64,000 bases of DNA from Flavobacteriaceae bacterium YJPT1-3. GTDB lineage: Bacteria; Bacteroidota; Bacteroidia; Flavobacteriales; Flavobacteriaceae. The DNA lies in assembly GCA_029866965.1 (NCBI GenBank), contig CP123444.1, forward strand, positions 2,025,501-2,089,500, in the 5' to 3' direction. The translations under genes were made by a program, and so were the position numbers. Position 1 is the stretch's first letter; every line of letters begins with the position of its first letter. Shown one piece after another: positions 1 through 9,122 of this stretch. A model generated the notes under the pieces. It saw only the letters and a program-made list of their open reading frames with translations, had not been told where the DNA came from and made no database searches.

Positions 1-738
1 GATGAATTGGACATGCCCATGGATGCCCTGGATACCTTCCGCTCCATTCTGGAATTGGAGGACGCCAATTTCTCGGTCAAAGTATTGGAGCATTTCTGTC
101 TGTTGCGTAGCCTTAATCTTTCGGCCCATTTGGAACAATTGGAACAGGAGCTGGAAGAGATCTCTAAATTGGGGATCGTGGGCAGAACAAGTACGCGCCT
201 GAATATCGTTGGAAATGCGTATAAGTTTGCGACTCAATACACCAAAGGCCAAAAGCGCCTGAACTACCTCCTGCTGGCTTTGGAGAGTTATACGGAGTCT
301 TACCGTAGAAACAGAGATCCTCTGGATGCTCAGTCGCTGGATGCGGTTTCCAATATGATCCTGTGTGGTCATTTGTTGGAATCAGAAGGTGATTTTAAAT
401 TGAAAAAGCACCTAAGCGAGTTTACAGAGCTTGCGCCCGTCGCCTTCTGTGAAGAGCTGTTGGAGCGACTTAAGGAAGCTGATCCCAAAGGCCTGGATGT
501 ATCTTCCCTGATCGGAGTCACCGAAATCTCCTTTTGCTTACTCCTGCTCACTGATAACCGGGAAGAGGAGATTGTCAACCAGATCAATGATTACTTCGAA
601 GACACCTTTCAATTGCTAAACAGTAAGAAAAGGATGCGCATCGAACGCCTGCAGATCAAATTTTTAGAATCCTTAGCGCTGGGAGCACGAAAAACGCAAG
701 CGCTACACCAGATCATGAAAGCCCTGGATACCCTGTGA
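1..738 (+). CDS. C-terminal part of an uncharacterised alpha-helical protein
   Basis: The reading frame is open from the first base of the window, so the gene begins upstream and only its last 245 codons are visible. The visible part is predicted to be helical and soluble, with repeated leucine-rich amphipathic stretches that recall TPR-like solenoids; no catalytic motif is seen. It ends at TGA 736-738, and the next gene set begins about 80 bases later behind its own ribosome site. I do not recognise the family. A TPR-rich regulator is possible, but that is only an impression from the helical pattern. Confidence 0.7.
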   Translation, partial: DELDMPMDALDTFRSILELEDANFSVKVLEHFCLLRSLNLSAHLEQLEQELEEISKLGIVGRTSTRLNIVGNAYKFATQYTKGQKRLNYLLLALESYTESYRRNRDPLDAQSLDAVSNMILCGHLLESEGDFKLKKHLSEFTELAPVAFCEELLERLKEADPKGLDVSSLIGVTEISFCLLLLTDNREEEIVNQINDYFEDTFQLLNSKKRMRIERLQIKFLESLALGARKTQALHQIMKALDTL

Positions 739-819
739 AATATGGGCATGAAGGACAATTTTCCTTATAGTAGAATGCCGAGTTAATTTGTGTTAATTTT
801 ACCTGAGGAGCCTGCGTAT

Positions 820-918
820 ATGTCTACTTTTCCTCTCGAAAAGCAAAGAGGAGCTATGGACATGAAATTGTTCTTCGTTGTACTTATGTTCTTCTTTATC
901 TGGCCTAACCTCTTATGA
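820..918 (+). CDS. Small membrane peptide, 32 aa, translationally coupled to the dikinase-like gene
   Basis: ATG 820 follows a GAGGAG sequence 13 bases upstream and opens a 32-codon frame; an internal ATG at 856 follows AGAGGAG. The N-terminal dozen residues are polar and basic, and the rest is one hydrophobic stretch rich in Phe, Val and Leu, ending WPNLL. Its TGA overlaps the next gene's start as ATGA (915-918), the typical arrangement for translational coupling. A TAATTTTA element lies at 794-801. It could be a genuine small membrane protein, a regulatory leader, or simply a coupling device. No homologue is known to me. Confidence 0.45.
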   Translation: MSTFPLEKQRGAMDMKLFFVVLMFFFIWPNLL

Positions 919-3824
919 CTAAATTACTGAGTTTCTATATTCTTACTGTTCTTTTAATAGTTCCGGCTGGGCTAAGCGCTCAGGACTTGCCAGTAGAAGA
1001 GATCAAAAATGAAATCGCCGCCTTGAAAAAGGACGTTCGCGGTCCGTATTTCCGCATCAAGTGGTTTTGTGAAGACGGGTCCATAAGAGACCCTAAAGAT
1101 CCTTGTCCCGATGAAATGGAGGGGATTCAACACGCCACCTATAAAGAGTCGGTGCGGCGCCTGGCAGACCGTCACCATATCTTTTTTGGAGAAATTCTGG
1201 CTGCAGCTGATCCGCTGGCGTTTTGGGACGAGTCTAACCAACAAAGCCGGTTGAAGCAATATCAATTGGGTAAATACCTGGCCAGCGTTGATGACGGTTG
1301 GATCTTGAGAAAGGGGCAGTATTATCGTGGGGCGGTACAAGCCGAAGACGAACAGGCCTGGGGCGTGGACTTTTACAAAATGATGCTTTCAGATGATGAT
1401 AAGCTCAAGGAACACTACTACTTACTCCGCCAATCGCTTAGGGACATTCCTCATGACGGTGACAGCAATTTGGCTCAGCAGATGCGCAGTCAATCCAAAG
1501 TGCTTGCCGATGAGGTACCCGCCTTTATGGATGCCCGGATCAAAATTCACGGCAAACCGGAACAAGCCGATATTGCCATGGTCCAGGAGTTCCAACGTAA
1601 AAAGGGCAGTAGCCTAAACCCACCGCAACGAAAGCAGTTGGAGGCTTTGTTGGAAACCATGAGGCAATTTTACGCGCCCATGAATACCAGCGCCCTTCGC
1701 GATCAACTGGCTGCCCTGAGCGCCAGTCCGCTTAAAGATAAGATCGCCGCCTTTTTGGATGATTTTGACAGTAAGACCGATCCGGCCATGTTGGTTCCGG
1801 CTCTGGCGGATATGCTGTATTGCATCCGTGAGGATATTACGGGTCTGGAATCTAGTGAAGACCGACTGACCGTCTTAGACCTGTCCAATGAACTGGAGAA
1901 TATACTCTTGCGCAATACCCAGGAATGGAAGCCGGTTACGGTGAATGACCTGATGAACAAGATCTATGCCCTCAGCTATGCTGCCGCCGGCGCCGGACTG
2001 CTGGAGATCTGGGAGTGGAATGAATTGAATCCACGATTGCAGGCCTACCTGGGAGAGTCAGCCTTGAATCTAAGCCAACTGAACGCTTTTCTGCGCTACG
2101 CGCGTAGTGCAGTCGAGTGGAGCACAGCGCTGGTCAAAGCCAACTACGGAGAAGTGGTGGAGCGCTACAGCAGCTTTGAACCCCTGGCTTCCGGATTTAT
2201 TGATGATCGTATCCGTTCTTCCGTCGATTTAGACCTGGGGGAGAGCGTAAGTGAATTGGCGGCTTTTATCGCGGAGGAGTCGGCACTAAAGAATGAAGTT
2301 ATGGACCTGGATCAGAATGCACTTCGCGGACTCAATCCGGGCTATGCCATGGGCGTTTTGGAGGTGATCAACGGTTCGCCCGAAGGTTTGGAAGTGGACG
2401 CCACCAAGATCTATATTTTTCAAAAACCACCCTCCGATTTGAAGCCGGTAGCAGGCATCATGACCGTTTCCGAGGGGAACCTGGTCTCTCACGTACAATT
2501 ACTGGCCAGGAATTTAGGGATCCCCAATGCAGCCCTTAGCGATAGTGACCTCAGGTCCCTTCAGGAGTACGATGGAGAAAGAGTTTTTTACGCGGTGTCT
2601 AACAAAGGCAATGTGGTACTCAAGAAAGCCGAGGCCATGACCGCAACTGAACAGCAATTATTCGAAAAGCAAGAACGGAATACCAATCGGATCGAGGTGC
2701 CCACCGCTCAGATCAAACTGGAGCAGCAGCAGATACTCACCTTGTCAGAGGTCGATGGCTCGGCTTCCGGGAAGCTCTGCGGTCCCAAAGCCGCTAATTT
2801 GGGCCAGCTCAAATCCATGTTCCCCGAGCAGGTAGTCAATGGTCTGGTACTTCCTTTTGGGATCTTTAAAGACCATATGGACCAGGCCATGCCCGGCTAT
2901 TCAGGCAGCTACTGGGAGTTCTTGAATAACGCTTTCGCGAAAGCGGAAAATCTAAGAAGCTCAGGAAGTACGGAAGCCGAGGCGGAGAAGTTCCAGTTAG
3001 CGCAACTCAATACCCTACGTCAGGCCATCCTGACCATGCCCCTTAAACCGGATTTTGAAGCCTCGTTGGAGCGGAAATTCAGAAGCGCATTGGGTGGATC
3101 GATGGGTAGTGTACCCGTTTTTTTACGTTCCGATACCAATATGGAGGATCTAAAGGAGTTTACCGGAGCCGGACTTAATCTGACCCTGTTCAATATTCTG
3201 GATAAAGAGCGGATCTTAAAAGGCATACGAGAAGTATGGGCGTCACCCTATACGGAGCGTAGTTTCAAATGGAGACAAAAGTACCTGACCAATCCGGAAA
3301 ATGTATTTCCTTCCATCCTGATCATCCCCAGCGTGGATGTGGAGTATTCCGGGGTTTTGATCACCACCGGGATCAATGTAGGCTCGTCTGACGACCTTAC
3401 GGTGGCTTTTAGTAGAGGAGCCGGAGGAGCGGTAGACGGCCAATCAGCGGAAACTCGTTTGGTGACTCCTAAAACCAATGTGCTGTTGGCCCCGGCCCGA
3501 CAACCGGATTACATCCGACTCCCGGAGACCGGAGGAACCACGCGAAAACACACCGCCTTTAACCGTCCCATATTGAATGAAAAAAACCTGAACGATATTC
3601 GCCAATTGGCCAAGACCGTTCGCCAGAAACTGCCCAACACGGCGGCAGAAGGCCAACAAGGAGCTTATGATGTAGAATTGGGCTTTGCCAACAACAAATT
3701 GTGGCTCTTCCAAATTCGCCCCTTCGTGGAGAATAAGAATGCCAAGTCGTCGACTTATCTGAATGCTATCGCACCAACCATTGATTACGATCGCAAGATC
3801 GACTTATCTGCAAATATTGACTAA
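915..3824 (+). CDS. Exported PEP/pyruvate-dikinase-like protein
   Basis: The 969-aa product starts with a signal peptide (hydrophobic core, then LSAQD). Residues ~30-480 are a helical region I cannot assign. A phospho-histidine swivel domain follows, with SH-containing motif LVSHVQLLARN (His526). The PPDK-type ATP-grasp domain is last: KLCGPKAANLGQL, RSDTNMEDL (~737-745) and QIRPF (933-937). Swivel before ATP-grasp is the order of plant glucan water dikinase, and the His motif resembles its LSHVSVRARN; PPDK and PEP synthase have the ATP-grasp first. I see no C-terminal PEP/pyruvate barrel. Export is odd for an ATP-using enzyme. The next gene starts directly after the stop codon, so the two are co-transcribed. 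Substrate unknown. Confidence 0.8.
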   Translation: MTKLLSFYILTVLLIVPAGLSAQDLPVEEIKNEIAALKKDVRGPYFRIKWFCEDGSIRDPKDPCPDEMEGIQHATYKESVRRLADRHHIFFGEILAAADPLAFWDESNQQSRLKQYQLGKYLASVDDGWILRKGQYYRGAVQAEDEQAWGVDFYKMMLSDDDKLKEHYYLLRQSLRDIPHDGDSNLAQQMRSQSKVLADEVPAFMDARIKIHGKPEQADIAMVQEFQRKKGSSLNPPQRKQLEALLETMRQFYAPMNTSALRDQLAALSASPLKDKIAAFLDDFDSKTDPAMLVPALADMLYCIREDITGLESSEDRLTVLDLSNELENILLRNTQEWKPVTVNDLMNKIYALSYAAAGAGLLEIWEWNELNPRLQAYLGESALNLSQLNAFLRYARSAVEWSTALVKANYGEVVERYSSFEPLASGFIDDRIRSSVDLDLGESVSELAAFIAEESALKNEVMDLDQNALRGLNPGYAMGVLEVINGSPEGLEVDATKIYIFQKPPSDLKPVAGIMTVSEGNLVSHVQLLARNLGIPNAALSDSDLRSLQEYDGERVFYAVSNKGNVVLKKAEAMTATEQQLFEKQERNTNRIEVPTAQIKLEQQQILTLSEVDGSASGKLCGPKAANLGQLKSMFPEQVVNGLVLPFGIFKDHMDQAMPGYSGSYWEFLNNAFAKAENLRSSGSTEAEAEKFQLAQLNTLRQAILTMPLKPDFEASLERKFRSALGGSMGSVPVFLRSDTNMEDLKEFTGAGLNLTLFNILDKERILKGIREVWASPYTERSFKWRQKYLTNPENVFPSILIIPSVDVEYSGVLITTGINVGSSDDLTVAFSRGAGGAVDGQSAETRLVTPKTNVLLAPARQPDYIRLPETGGTTRKHTAFNRPILNEKNLNDIRQLAKTVRQKLPNTAAEGQQGAYDVELGFANNKLWLFQIRPFVENKNAKSSTYLNAIAPTIDYDRKIDLSANID
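2931..2944. repeat. Iterated palindrome GCTTTCGCGAAAGC
   Basis: Exact 14-mer inside the dikinase-like gene, read as AFAKA. Confidence 0.95.
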
Positions 3825-5075
3825 ATGAACAGCATCACAAAAATAACCACCCTATCCTTTTTGGTATTGATCACCCTATGGGCGAGTTTGTATCCCATTG
3901 ACGGCTACGAAACTACCGGTATTGCACGCTTAAAGCAACTCCAGCGCATGCGAGCCGATAGCGTCGACATCAAGCGGATTCCGGTGGGAGCACTTAAGAA
4001 TCTGGACGAGATCAAGCTCAACCTGATCGATCGTCAGACCGCGGAAATGGAAACCATTCTTCAGGAAGATCCCGCTTTCGCGAAACGCTTTAACGCCCTA
4101 TTTCCGGGCAGTGGCTATTCGGCCACGGTATTGGATATGACCAATCCGGAGGATCTGAAGTATGCTGCTTTTCGTGAAAACGTAGGGTATCAGCCCGGAA
4201 GTGTAGGCAAATTAGCAGTCCTCGTCGGGATGTTCGATCAGCTGCAGAAATTGTATCCCGATAATTTTGATCTGCGTACTGGATTGCTCTGCAACAAGCG
4301 GGTAGGTGCTCGCTACTGGGGTACAGGTGACCACCACACCATACCCATCTACGATATGGAAAAGGACAAATTGACCCGTCGGCAGGTGGTAGCCAGCGAC
4401 GAATTCTCGCTCTACGAATGGATTGATCATATGTTATCGGTCAGTAACAACGGAGCGGCCAGTGTCGTCTATCGAGAGACCATGCTCATGGCTGCCTTTG
4501 GTCAGGATTATTCCCGACTGACCGCCGAAGAAGCGGAGAATTACTTCAAGGAAACCCCTCGAGACAGCCTCACCCTCTTATCGAATCGCGTCGTGAATGA
4601 GCCCCTTCGGGAAATGGGTATTACAGAAGACGAGTGGCGCTTAGGTGGATTTTTCACCAACGGGCCGGATAAGTATGTCAGTCGGATGGGCGGAAGTATC
4701 GGTACTCCGGTAGGATTGATGAAATTTCTAGTAAAAATGGAACAGGGACTGGCCATCGATCAGTTGAGCAGTCTGGAGATGAAGCGACTCATGTATCTGA
4801 CTGATCGGCGGATTCGCTATGCAGCATCGCCCAAATTGAACGAGGCCGCGGTCTATTTTAAGTCGGGTAGCTTTTACAAATGCGATCGACAGAAGAATCC
4901 CAATTGCGGCGATTATGCCGGTAATGTGTTTAACTATATGAATTCTGTCATCGTTGTGGAGCAGCCGGACGGGCGTAAGTACATCGTCTGTCTGATGACC
5001 AATGTGCTCAATAAGAATTCGGCGGGAGCTCATATGTACCTGGCCGGACAATTAGACGGTTTGATTGGTACCTAA
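3825..5075 (+). CDS. Class A beta-lactamase-fold serine hydrolase
   Basis: A 416-aa protein with an N-terminal hydrophobic signal or anchor. It carries the three active-site motifs of the penicillin-recognising serine hydrolases in order: S126-V-G-K129 (SxxK), S207-N-N (SxN) and K346-S-G. It is longer than ordinary class A beta-lactamases (~290 aa) and lacks an obvious class A ExxLN motif, so it is more likely a hydrolase or transpeptidase-like enzyme acting on the cell envelope than a drug-resistance enzyme. ATG directly abuts the TAA of the dikinase-like gene. A second hydrolase of the same fold lies convergently at 7936-8859. Confidence 0.8.
   Translation: MNSITKITTLSFLVLITLWASLYPIDGYETTGIARLKQLQRMRADSVDIKRIPVGALKNLDEIKLNLIDRQTAEMETILQEDPAFAKRFNALFPGSGYSATVLDMTNPEDLKYAAFRENVGYQPGSVGKLAVLVGMFDQLQKLYPDNFDLRTGLLCNKRVGARYWGTGDHHTIPIYDMEKDKLTRRQVVASDEFSLYEWIDHMLSVSNNGAASVVYRETMLMAAFGQDYSRLTAEEAENYFKETPRDSLTLLSNRVVNEPLREMGITEDEWRLGGFFTNGPDKYVSRMGGSIGTPVGLMKFLVKMEQGLAIDQLSSLEMKRLMYLTDRRIRYAASPKLNEAAVYFKSGSFYKCDRQKNPNCGDYAGNVFNYMNSVIVVEQPDGRKYIVCLMTNVLNKNSAGAHMYLAGQLDGLIGT
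4074..4087. repeat. Iterated palindrome, core TTTCGCGAAA
   Basis: Core exact, one flank diverged; in the 416-aa hydrolase gene, read as AFAKR. Confidence 0.85.
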
Positions 5076-5087
5076 CCGCTGTTTAGC

Positions 5088-7922
5088 TTAAGCAGGAATT
5101 ACAGCCTGTTGCTGTCTGATGACGCGTTCCGCTAATCGACGTACTTCCTTGTTTTTATGCTTGAGCAGGGGAGTGACCAGACTGCGGTAGCGGGAATCAT
5201 TCAATTGATAGATCAAGTGAAGTACCGCCATCTTAATACGTTTTCCGCGGTTGCTCAACAGCATTTTCAGGTAGTTGTATTCCGAAGGCGGAGGTCCGGT
5301 CTTGTCCAGTAAACTGTAGGCATCATTGTCCATCACATGGTATTCCAGTAAAGGAAGCATTTCACTTTTTAATTTACTATTCAGCAGATTATCCAAGAAC
5401 TCCACCGCATTGGCGCGAGCTTCCGGTTTATTGCTTTTTAGACCGTAATAGGCGACTTTGATGTCACCCGGCTCGTATTGCAGGCTGAGCAATTCAAAAA
5501 TACAGGACAGGCTGCTGTTGAGTTGATCATCGAGGATTTCCAAAAGCGCCTCTCGCGCCAGACGTCGTTCCGTTTCTGCGTCTTCCGTTTCCGCCAGCTG
5601 CAGCGATTCAGCAACCATGGGAGTAAGGAAAGCGATCACTTTTAAAGTGCGCTTGTAATAAGCGATCTCCTTAGTGAGGCTTTTGCTGATCTTTTTTCGC
5701 TGTAAGCGAATGGAAGAAGCCTCCGCATTGATCACCGCCAAAGACTTGGCAGCCGCCAATCGAATCACCACGTCATTTCCCTCCAACAATTGGTACAATA
5801 TGGAAACCGTATTGACCGTCTTAAAGGATTGCACCACTTTAGGGACCTGTTTTTTAATTGGATCTTTCAGTACCTCTTCCCGTTGCAAGCGGAGGATGGT
5901 CTTGGTGATTTCCTCTCCGTAATTTTGAAGCGCTTTTCGGGCCGTTTTTCGGAATGCTTTTTCTCCCAAGAAGTCAAGAAGCGGGTTGATGAATTGAGGA
6001 GCTGCGGTGATTCCTGCGGCTTCAATGGCATGTTTGACGACATGTTCCTCTTTGTGGTTGAAGTGAACGGCGATAAACGAATAGAATTTTTTATTGCGGG
6101 TGTAGGCTATGGTGGTTAATAACTCGGCGATCTCCGTGCTGCGACTGTCACTATTGGGTTGGGAGAACTCCTTGATCTTGGCCTCCACCCGTTGCATCAG
6201 ATCGTACTTAAGGGCCATCTTGGGATTGTCTACCGCTTCCTGCGCCAGGCAAAGGAGGGCGGCATTAGCGATATAATCGCTGGAATGATCTAGATAATTT
6301 TTGAATACGTACTCTTCCTTGATTCGGGTGTGTCCCAGCAGATATTCCATGGCAGCGTGAACCAGTTCGTCGTCTTTAACGGTCAACAAGCCTTCAACCT
6401 CTTGTACCGCGGTACCCTTATCGTATTTGTAGAGCTGCTTGATGGTCGCTGCTTTGATCTGATTATTGGGATGCTTCAGCAAATGGATCAAACTGGATTT
6501 TAATGGACTCAAGGTATATTCACTCAAGTGATCCAGCAGGTCTAGGATCTCTTGATCCTTCCCGGATTCCATCACGCGAATAGCGGTGGCAATGGTCCGG
6601 CCCCGGCGTGAGCTTTTGCCATCCTGCTCAGCATTTAAGGTACTTTGAATATTCTTGCGGAAGGAATTGAAATAGGCGTCTCTGAGTTTGTAAATGAGTA
6701 AAAGCCAGATAAAGAGAAAAAACAAGACGATGACGGTGACGTAGGAGGTACTCAGATTTAATTTTCGAATGACAAAGATCAAGAGAAAGCCGGCAATTCC
6801 TGTCGCCAGGCTGTCGATCACCACATCGATGTACGATTTCGCCTGATTCTTAATATGTGTTGGAATGGGCAGGATGGTGAGTTCAAGGGCGGCCTTATTG
6901 ATGGATTGCTTAAAGCTACCGTCCATCCCTTTAATAAGCACCAATACCCAAAGTTCTGGAAAGGTAAGGAACAGCAAACAGCCTATTCCGATACCCACCG
7001 GTAAGAGCAGGAGGGTAGAGGTCACTCCCAAATAGGAGATCAAGCGGTTGGTCAACAGTAGCTGTAAGAGTAAGGCGATCACATTGAAGGTGGAGAACCA
7101 GAATCCAAAAAACGACGCCAATTCATCAGAGTCGGGGATGGCCCGGTTCGCAAAATCACTGAATTGAAAATCGACCAATTTTGCGATCAATACACTAACA
7201 GCAACGATGCTGGCCAGTAGGATCAGGTGATTGGATTTAATGATAAGCCGGAAAGAGGAAGTTTGCCGCTGCCTGTTTTGATTTTTCCGCTGCGCGACTC
7301 GATAGCGATTGATCTTGCGTACCCGCATTTTCCACACCTGATGGAGTAAAGGTGTACAGCAGACGATCAACAGTCCGCCCACCAGAATTGCGATTCGGTT
7401 ACCGTAGAGACCGGCAATGAGGGAGGTCAGATAGCCGCCCAAAATACCTCCGGCGATCGCCCCAGCTCCTATAAAACCAAAGAGCCGCTTGGCCTCCCGT
7501 GAATTGTATACCAGATTGGCCAGGGTCCAGAATTGCGAGGCCGTCATGACCGCAAACAAGGATACATTTACGTAAAAGACATAAAGTACCCAATCGTAGA
7601 TGAGGTTGTTGTATAGCAAAATGCTGAGCAGCACAAAGCTCAGACTGAAAAAAGCCAGGGTAAATCCAATGATGGTCCGAAGGGAAAAGCGATTTAAGGC
7701 TTTATTGTAAAAAAAGGAACTGATCACGGCAGTGATGGCGACGAGCAGGTATCCATTAGGAAGTTCGTCGGCACCCAATTGCGAGAGGAATAAAGCATTG
7801 ACCGTTGGCTTAACGATCAGCAGTGCCGTGATCAGCAAAAAGATATAGCACTGCATAAAAAAAGAGATGCGGAGCTCCCCATCTCTTAGATTAAATGCTT
7901 TTTCCAGAAAATGATTTAACAT
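5088..7922 (-). CDS. NTT/MFS-type transporter with C-terminal HEAT repeats
   Basis: A 944-aa protein. Residues ~20-420 contain about a dozen hydrophobic helices; the pattern, including an FGFIGAGAIAGGILGG stretch, resembles the ATP:ADP antiporter-like (NTT/TlcA) branch of the major facilitator fold. Residues ~430-944 are soluble helical repeats of the HEAT type (for example LLKHPNNQIKAATIKQL). NTT-HEAT fusions are known in cyanobacteria and Bacteroidota; most have no assigned substrate and need not be nucleotide transporters. It lies 13 bp downstream of the hydrolase gene at 7936-8859, so the two probably form an operon. Confidence 0.75.
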   Translation of the reverse strand: MLNHFLEKAFNLRDGELRISFFMQCYIFLLITALLIVKPTVNALFLSQLGADELPNGYLLVAITAVISSFFYNKALNRFSLRTIIGFTLAFFSLSFVLLSILLYNNLIYDWVLYVFYVNVSLFAVMTASQFWTLANLVYNSREAKRLFGFIGAGAIAGGILGGYLTSLIAGLYGNRIAILVGGLLIVCCTPLLHQVWKMRVRKINRYRVAQRKNQNRQRQTSSFRLIIKSNHLILLASIVAVSVLIAKLVDFQFSDFANRAIPDSDELASFFGFWFSTFNVIALLLQLLLTNRLISYLGVTSTLLLLPVGIGIGCLLFLTFPELWVLVLIKGMDGSFKQSINKAALELTILPIPTHIKNQAKSYIDVVIDSLATGIAGFLLIFVIRKLNLSTSYVTVIVLFFLFIWLLLIYKLRDAYFNSFRKNIQSTLNAEQDGKSSRRGRTIATAIRVMESGKDQEILDLLDHLSEYTLSPLKSSLIHLLKHPNNQIKAATIKQLYKYDKGTAVQEVEGLLTVKDDELVHAAMEYLLGHTRIKEEYVFKNYLDHSSDYIANAALLCLAQEAVDNPKMALKYDLMQRVEAKIKEFSQPNSDSRSTEIAELLTTIAYTRNKKFYSFIAVHFNHKEEHVVKHAIEAAGITAAPQFINPLLDFLGEKAFRKTARKALQNYGEEITKTILRLQREEVLKDPIKKQVPKVVQSFKTVNTVSILYQLLEGNDVVIRLAAAKSLAVINAEASSIRLQRKKISKSLTKEIAYYKRTLKVIAFLTPMVAESLQLAETEDAETERRLAREALLEILDDQLNSSLSCIFELLSLQYEPGDIKVAYYGLKSNKPEARANAVEFLDNLLNSKLKSEMLPLLEYHVMDNDAYSLLDKTGPPPSEYNYLKMLLSNRGKRIKMAVLHLIYQLNDSRYRSLVTPLLKHKNKEVRRLAERVIRQQQAVIPA

Positions 7923-7935
7923 GCTCGCGCTCTGT

Positions 7936-8859
7936 CTAGTTCAGCGCCAAAGAACGGGATTTTTTTAGAGCATTTTCAATAGGAACCACTAAATTTCTGA
8001 TGATCTGTTCTCCTTTATTGTCTTCCAAAAGCGCTACTAAAATGTACTTACGCTCCGGACCCCATACCAAAACGGAGTCAGAATGGTAATTTTTCCAGGA
8101 TCCCGATTTACGAAAAACAGTAGCCTTGGGAGCGATACGATCAAGCGTATTTACAAATTTGTGGTGCAGTTCGGGATCTTTCATGATCTCCAACATCTCC
8201 TTGGAGCGCTCTTTACTCACTAAATTGCCCAAAGCCAGTTGGTAGTAAAAACTGCATACCTGACTGGTAGTGGCTGCGTGACTCAAGCCTTTTAAGGGGT
8301 CCGGATGCCGTTTGCCTCCGGCAGCATAGCGCTTACCCACCCAAAGTCCTCCACCAACTTCTTCGTCGTACAATTTCGTTTCCGGACCGCGGAGTACAGA
8401 TTCGATCTTATCGTATCCCAATCGATCGATCATACGGGTAGAAGCGGCATTGTTTGATTTACTGATCATCAGACGAAGATCATCGCGTACTTCCTGAGTA
8501 TCCTTCAACTCACCGTTTTCCATGGCATCCATGGCGGCGAGTAGGATGGCAATTTTAGGCAGGCTGGCCGCGTACATCATGTTTTGATCATTGAGGCCTG
8601 CATACTTTATGTTGTTGACGTCGCTGAGGTCTACGATCCCTACCGACATCTTACCGTCAGCAACCAATTTTTTCCAGACTTTGTTGTTGTTGATCTCATT
8701 TTTCAAGGTGCGCTGTAGCGTAGCATCGCGCAATTCCAGAATCGGTTCTACTTCACCGGGCGTGCTCAGGGGGAGCTTCTTCTGCGCGTGAAGCGACTGA
8801 AGTACGAACATCGACAGAAGGACCGCGACGAATAAGGGGTATTTAAGGTATTTTTTCAT
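7936..8859 (-). CDS. Exported class A beta-lactamase-like serine hydrolase
   Basis: A 307-aa protein with a signal peptide ending LHAQ. Active-site motifs are S99-L-P-K102, S135-N-N and K251-S-G, with the spacing of the beta-lactamase/DD-peptidase fold. It is the first gene of a two-gene operon with the NTT-HEAT transporter. The pairing suggests cleavage of an envelope-derived compound followed by uptake, which is inference. It is not closely similar to the 416-aa hydrolase across the convergent junction beyond the shared fold and motifs. Confidence 0.8.
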   Translation of the reverse strand: MKKYLKYPLFVAVLLSMFVLQSLHAQKKLPLSTPGEVEPILELRDATLQRTLKNEINNNKVWKKLVADGKMSVGIVDLSDVNNIKYAGLNDQNMMYAASLPKIAILLAAMDAMENGELKDTQEVRDDLRLMISKSNNAASTRMIDRLGYDKIESVLRGPETKLYDEEVGGGLWVGKRYAAGGKRHPDPLKGLSHAATTSQVCSFYYQLALGNLVSKERSKEMLEIMKDPELHHKFVNTLDRIAPKATVFRKSGSWKNYHSDSVLVWGPERKYILVALLEDNKGEQIIRNLVVPIENALKKSRSLALN

Positions 8860-9122
8860 ATCAGGTTTAACCTAAGCTATTTAATTTGTTTTACCAATTT
8901 TTTAAGGACCTTTCTGATTAAGCAAAAGCTGTACCAGAACACGATCAAAGGTATTTATTTGCAGCATTGAAAAAAGTTAAATTTATAGGGGTGTCAGTTG
9001 TTGCGGCCCGTGATAAACTCAAGCTATTCAGCGTTTAGTATACCGAACTGTGTTAATTTTTCATGAAAATAAAACGCCCTGCCTTCCCAAGGGACTGCAG
9101 TGTTTTTAAGTATCTTTCATTC

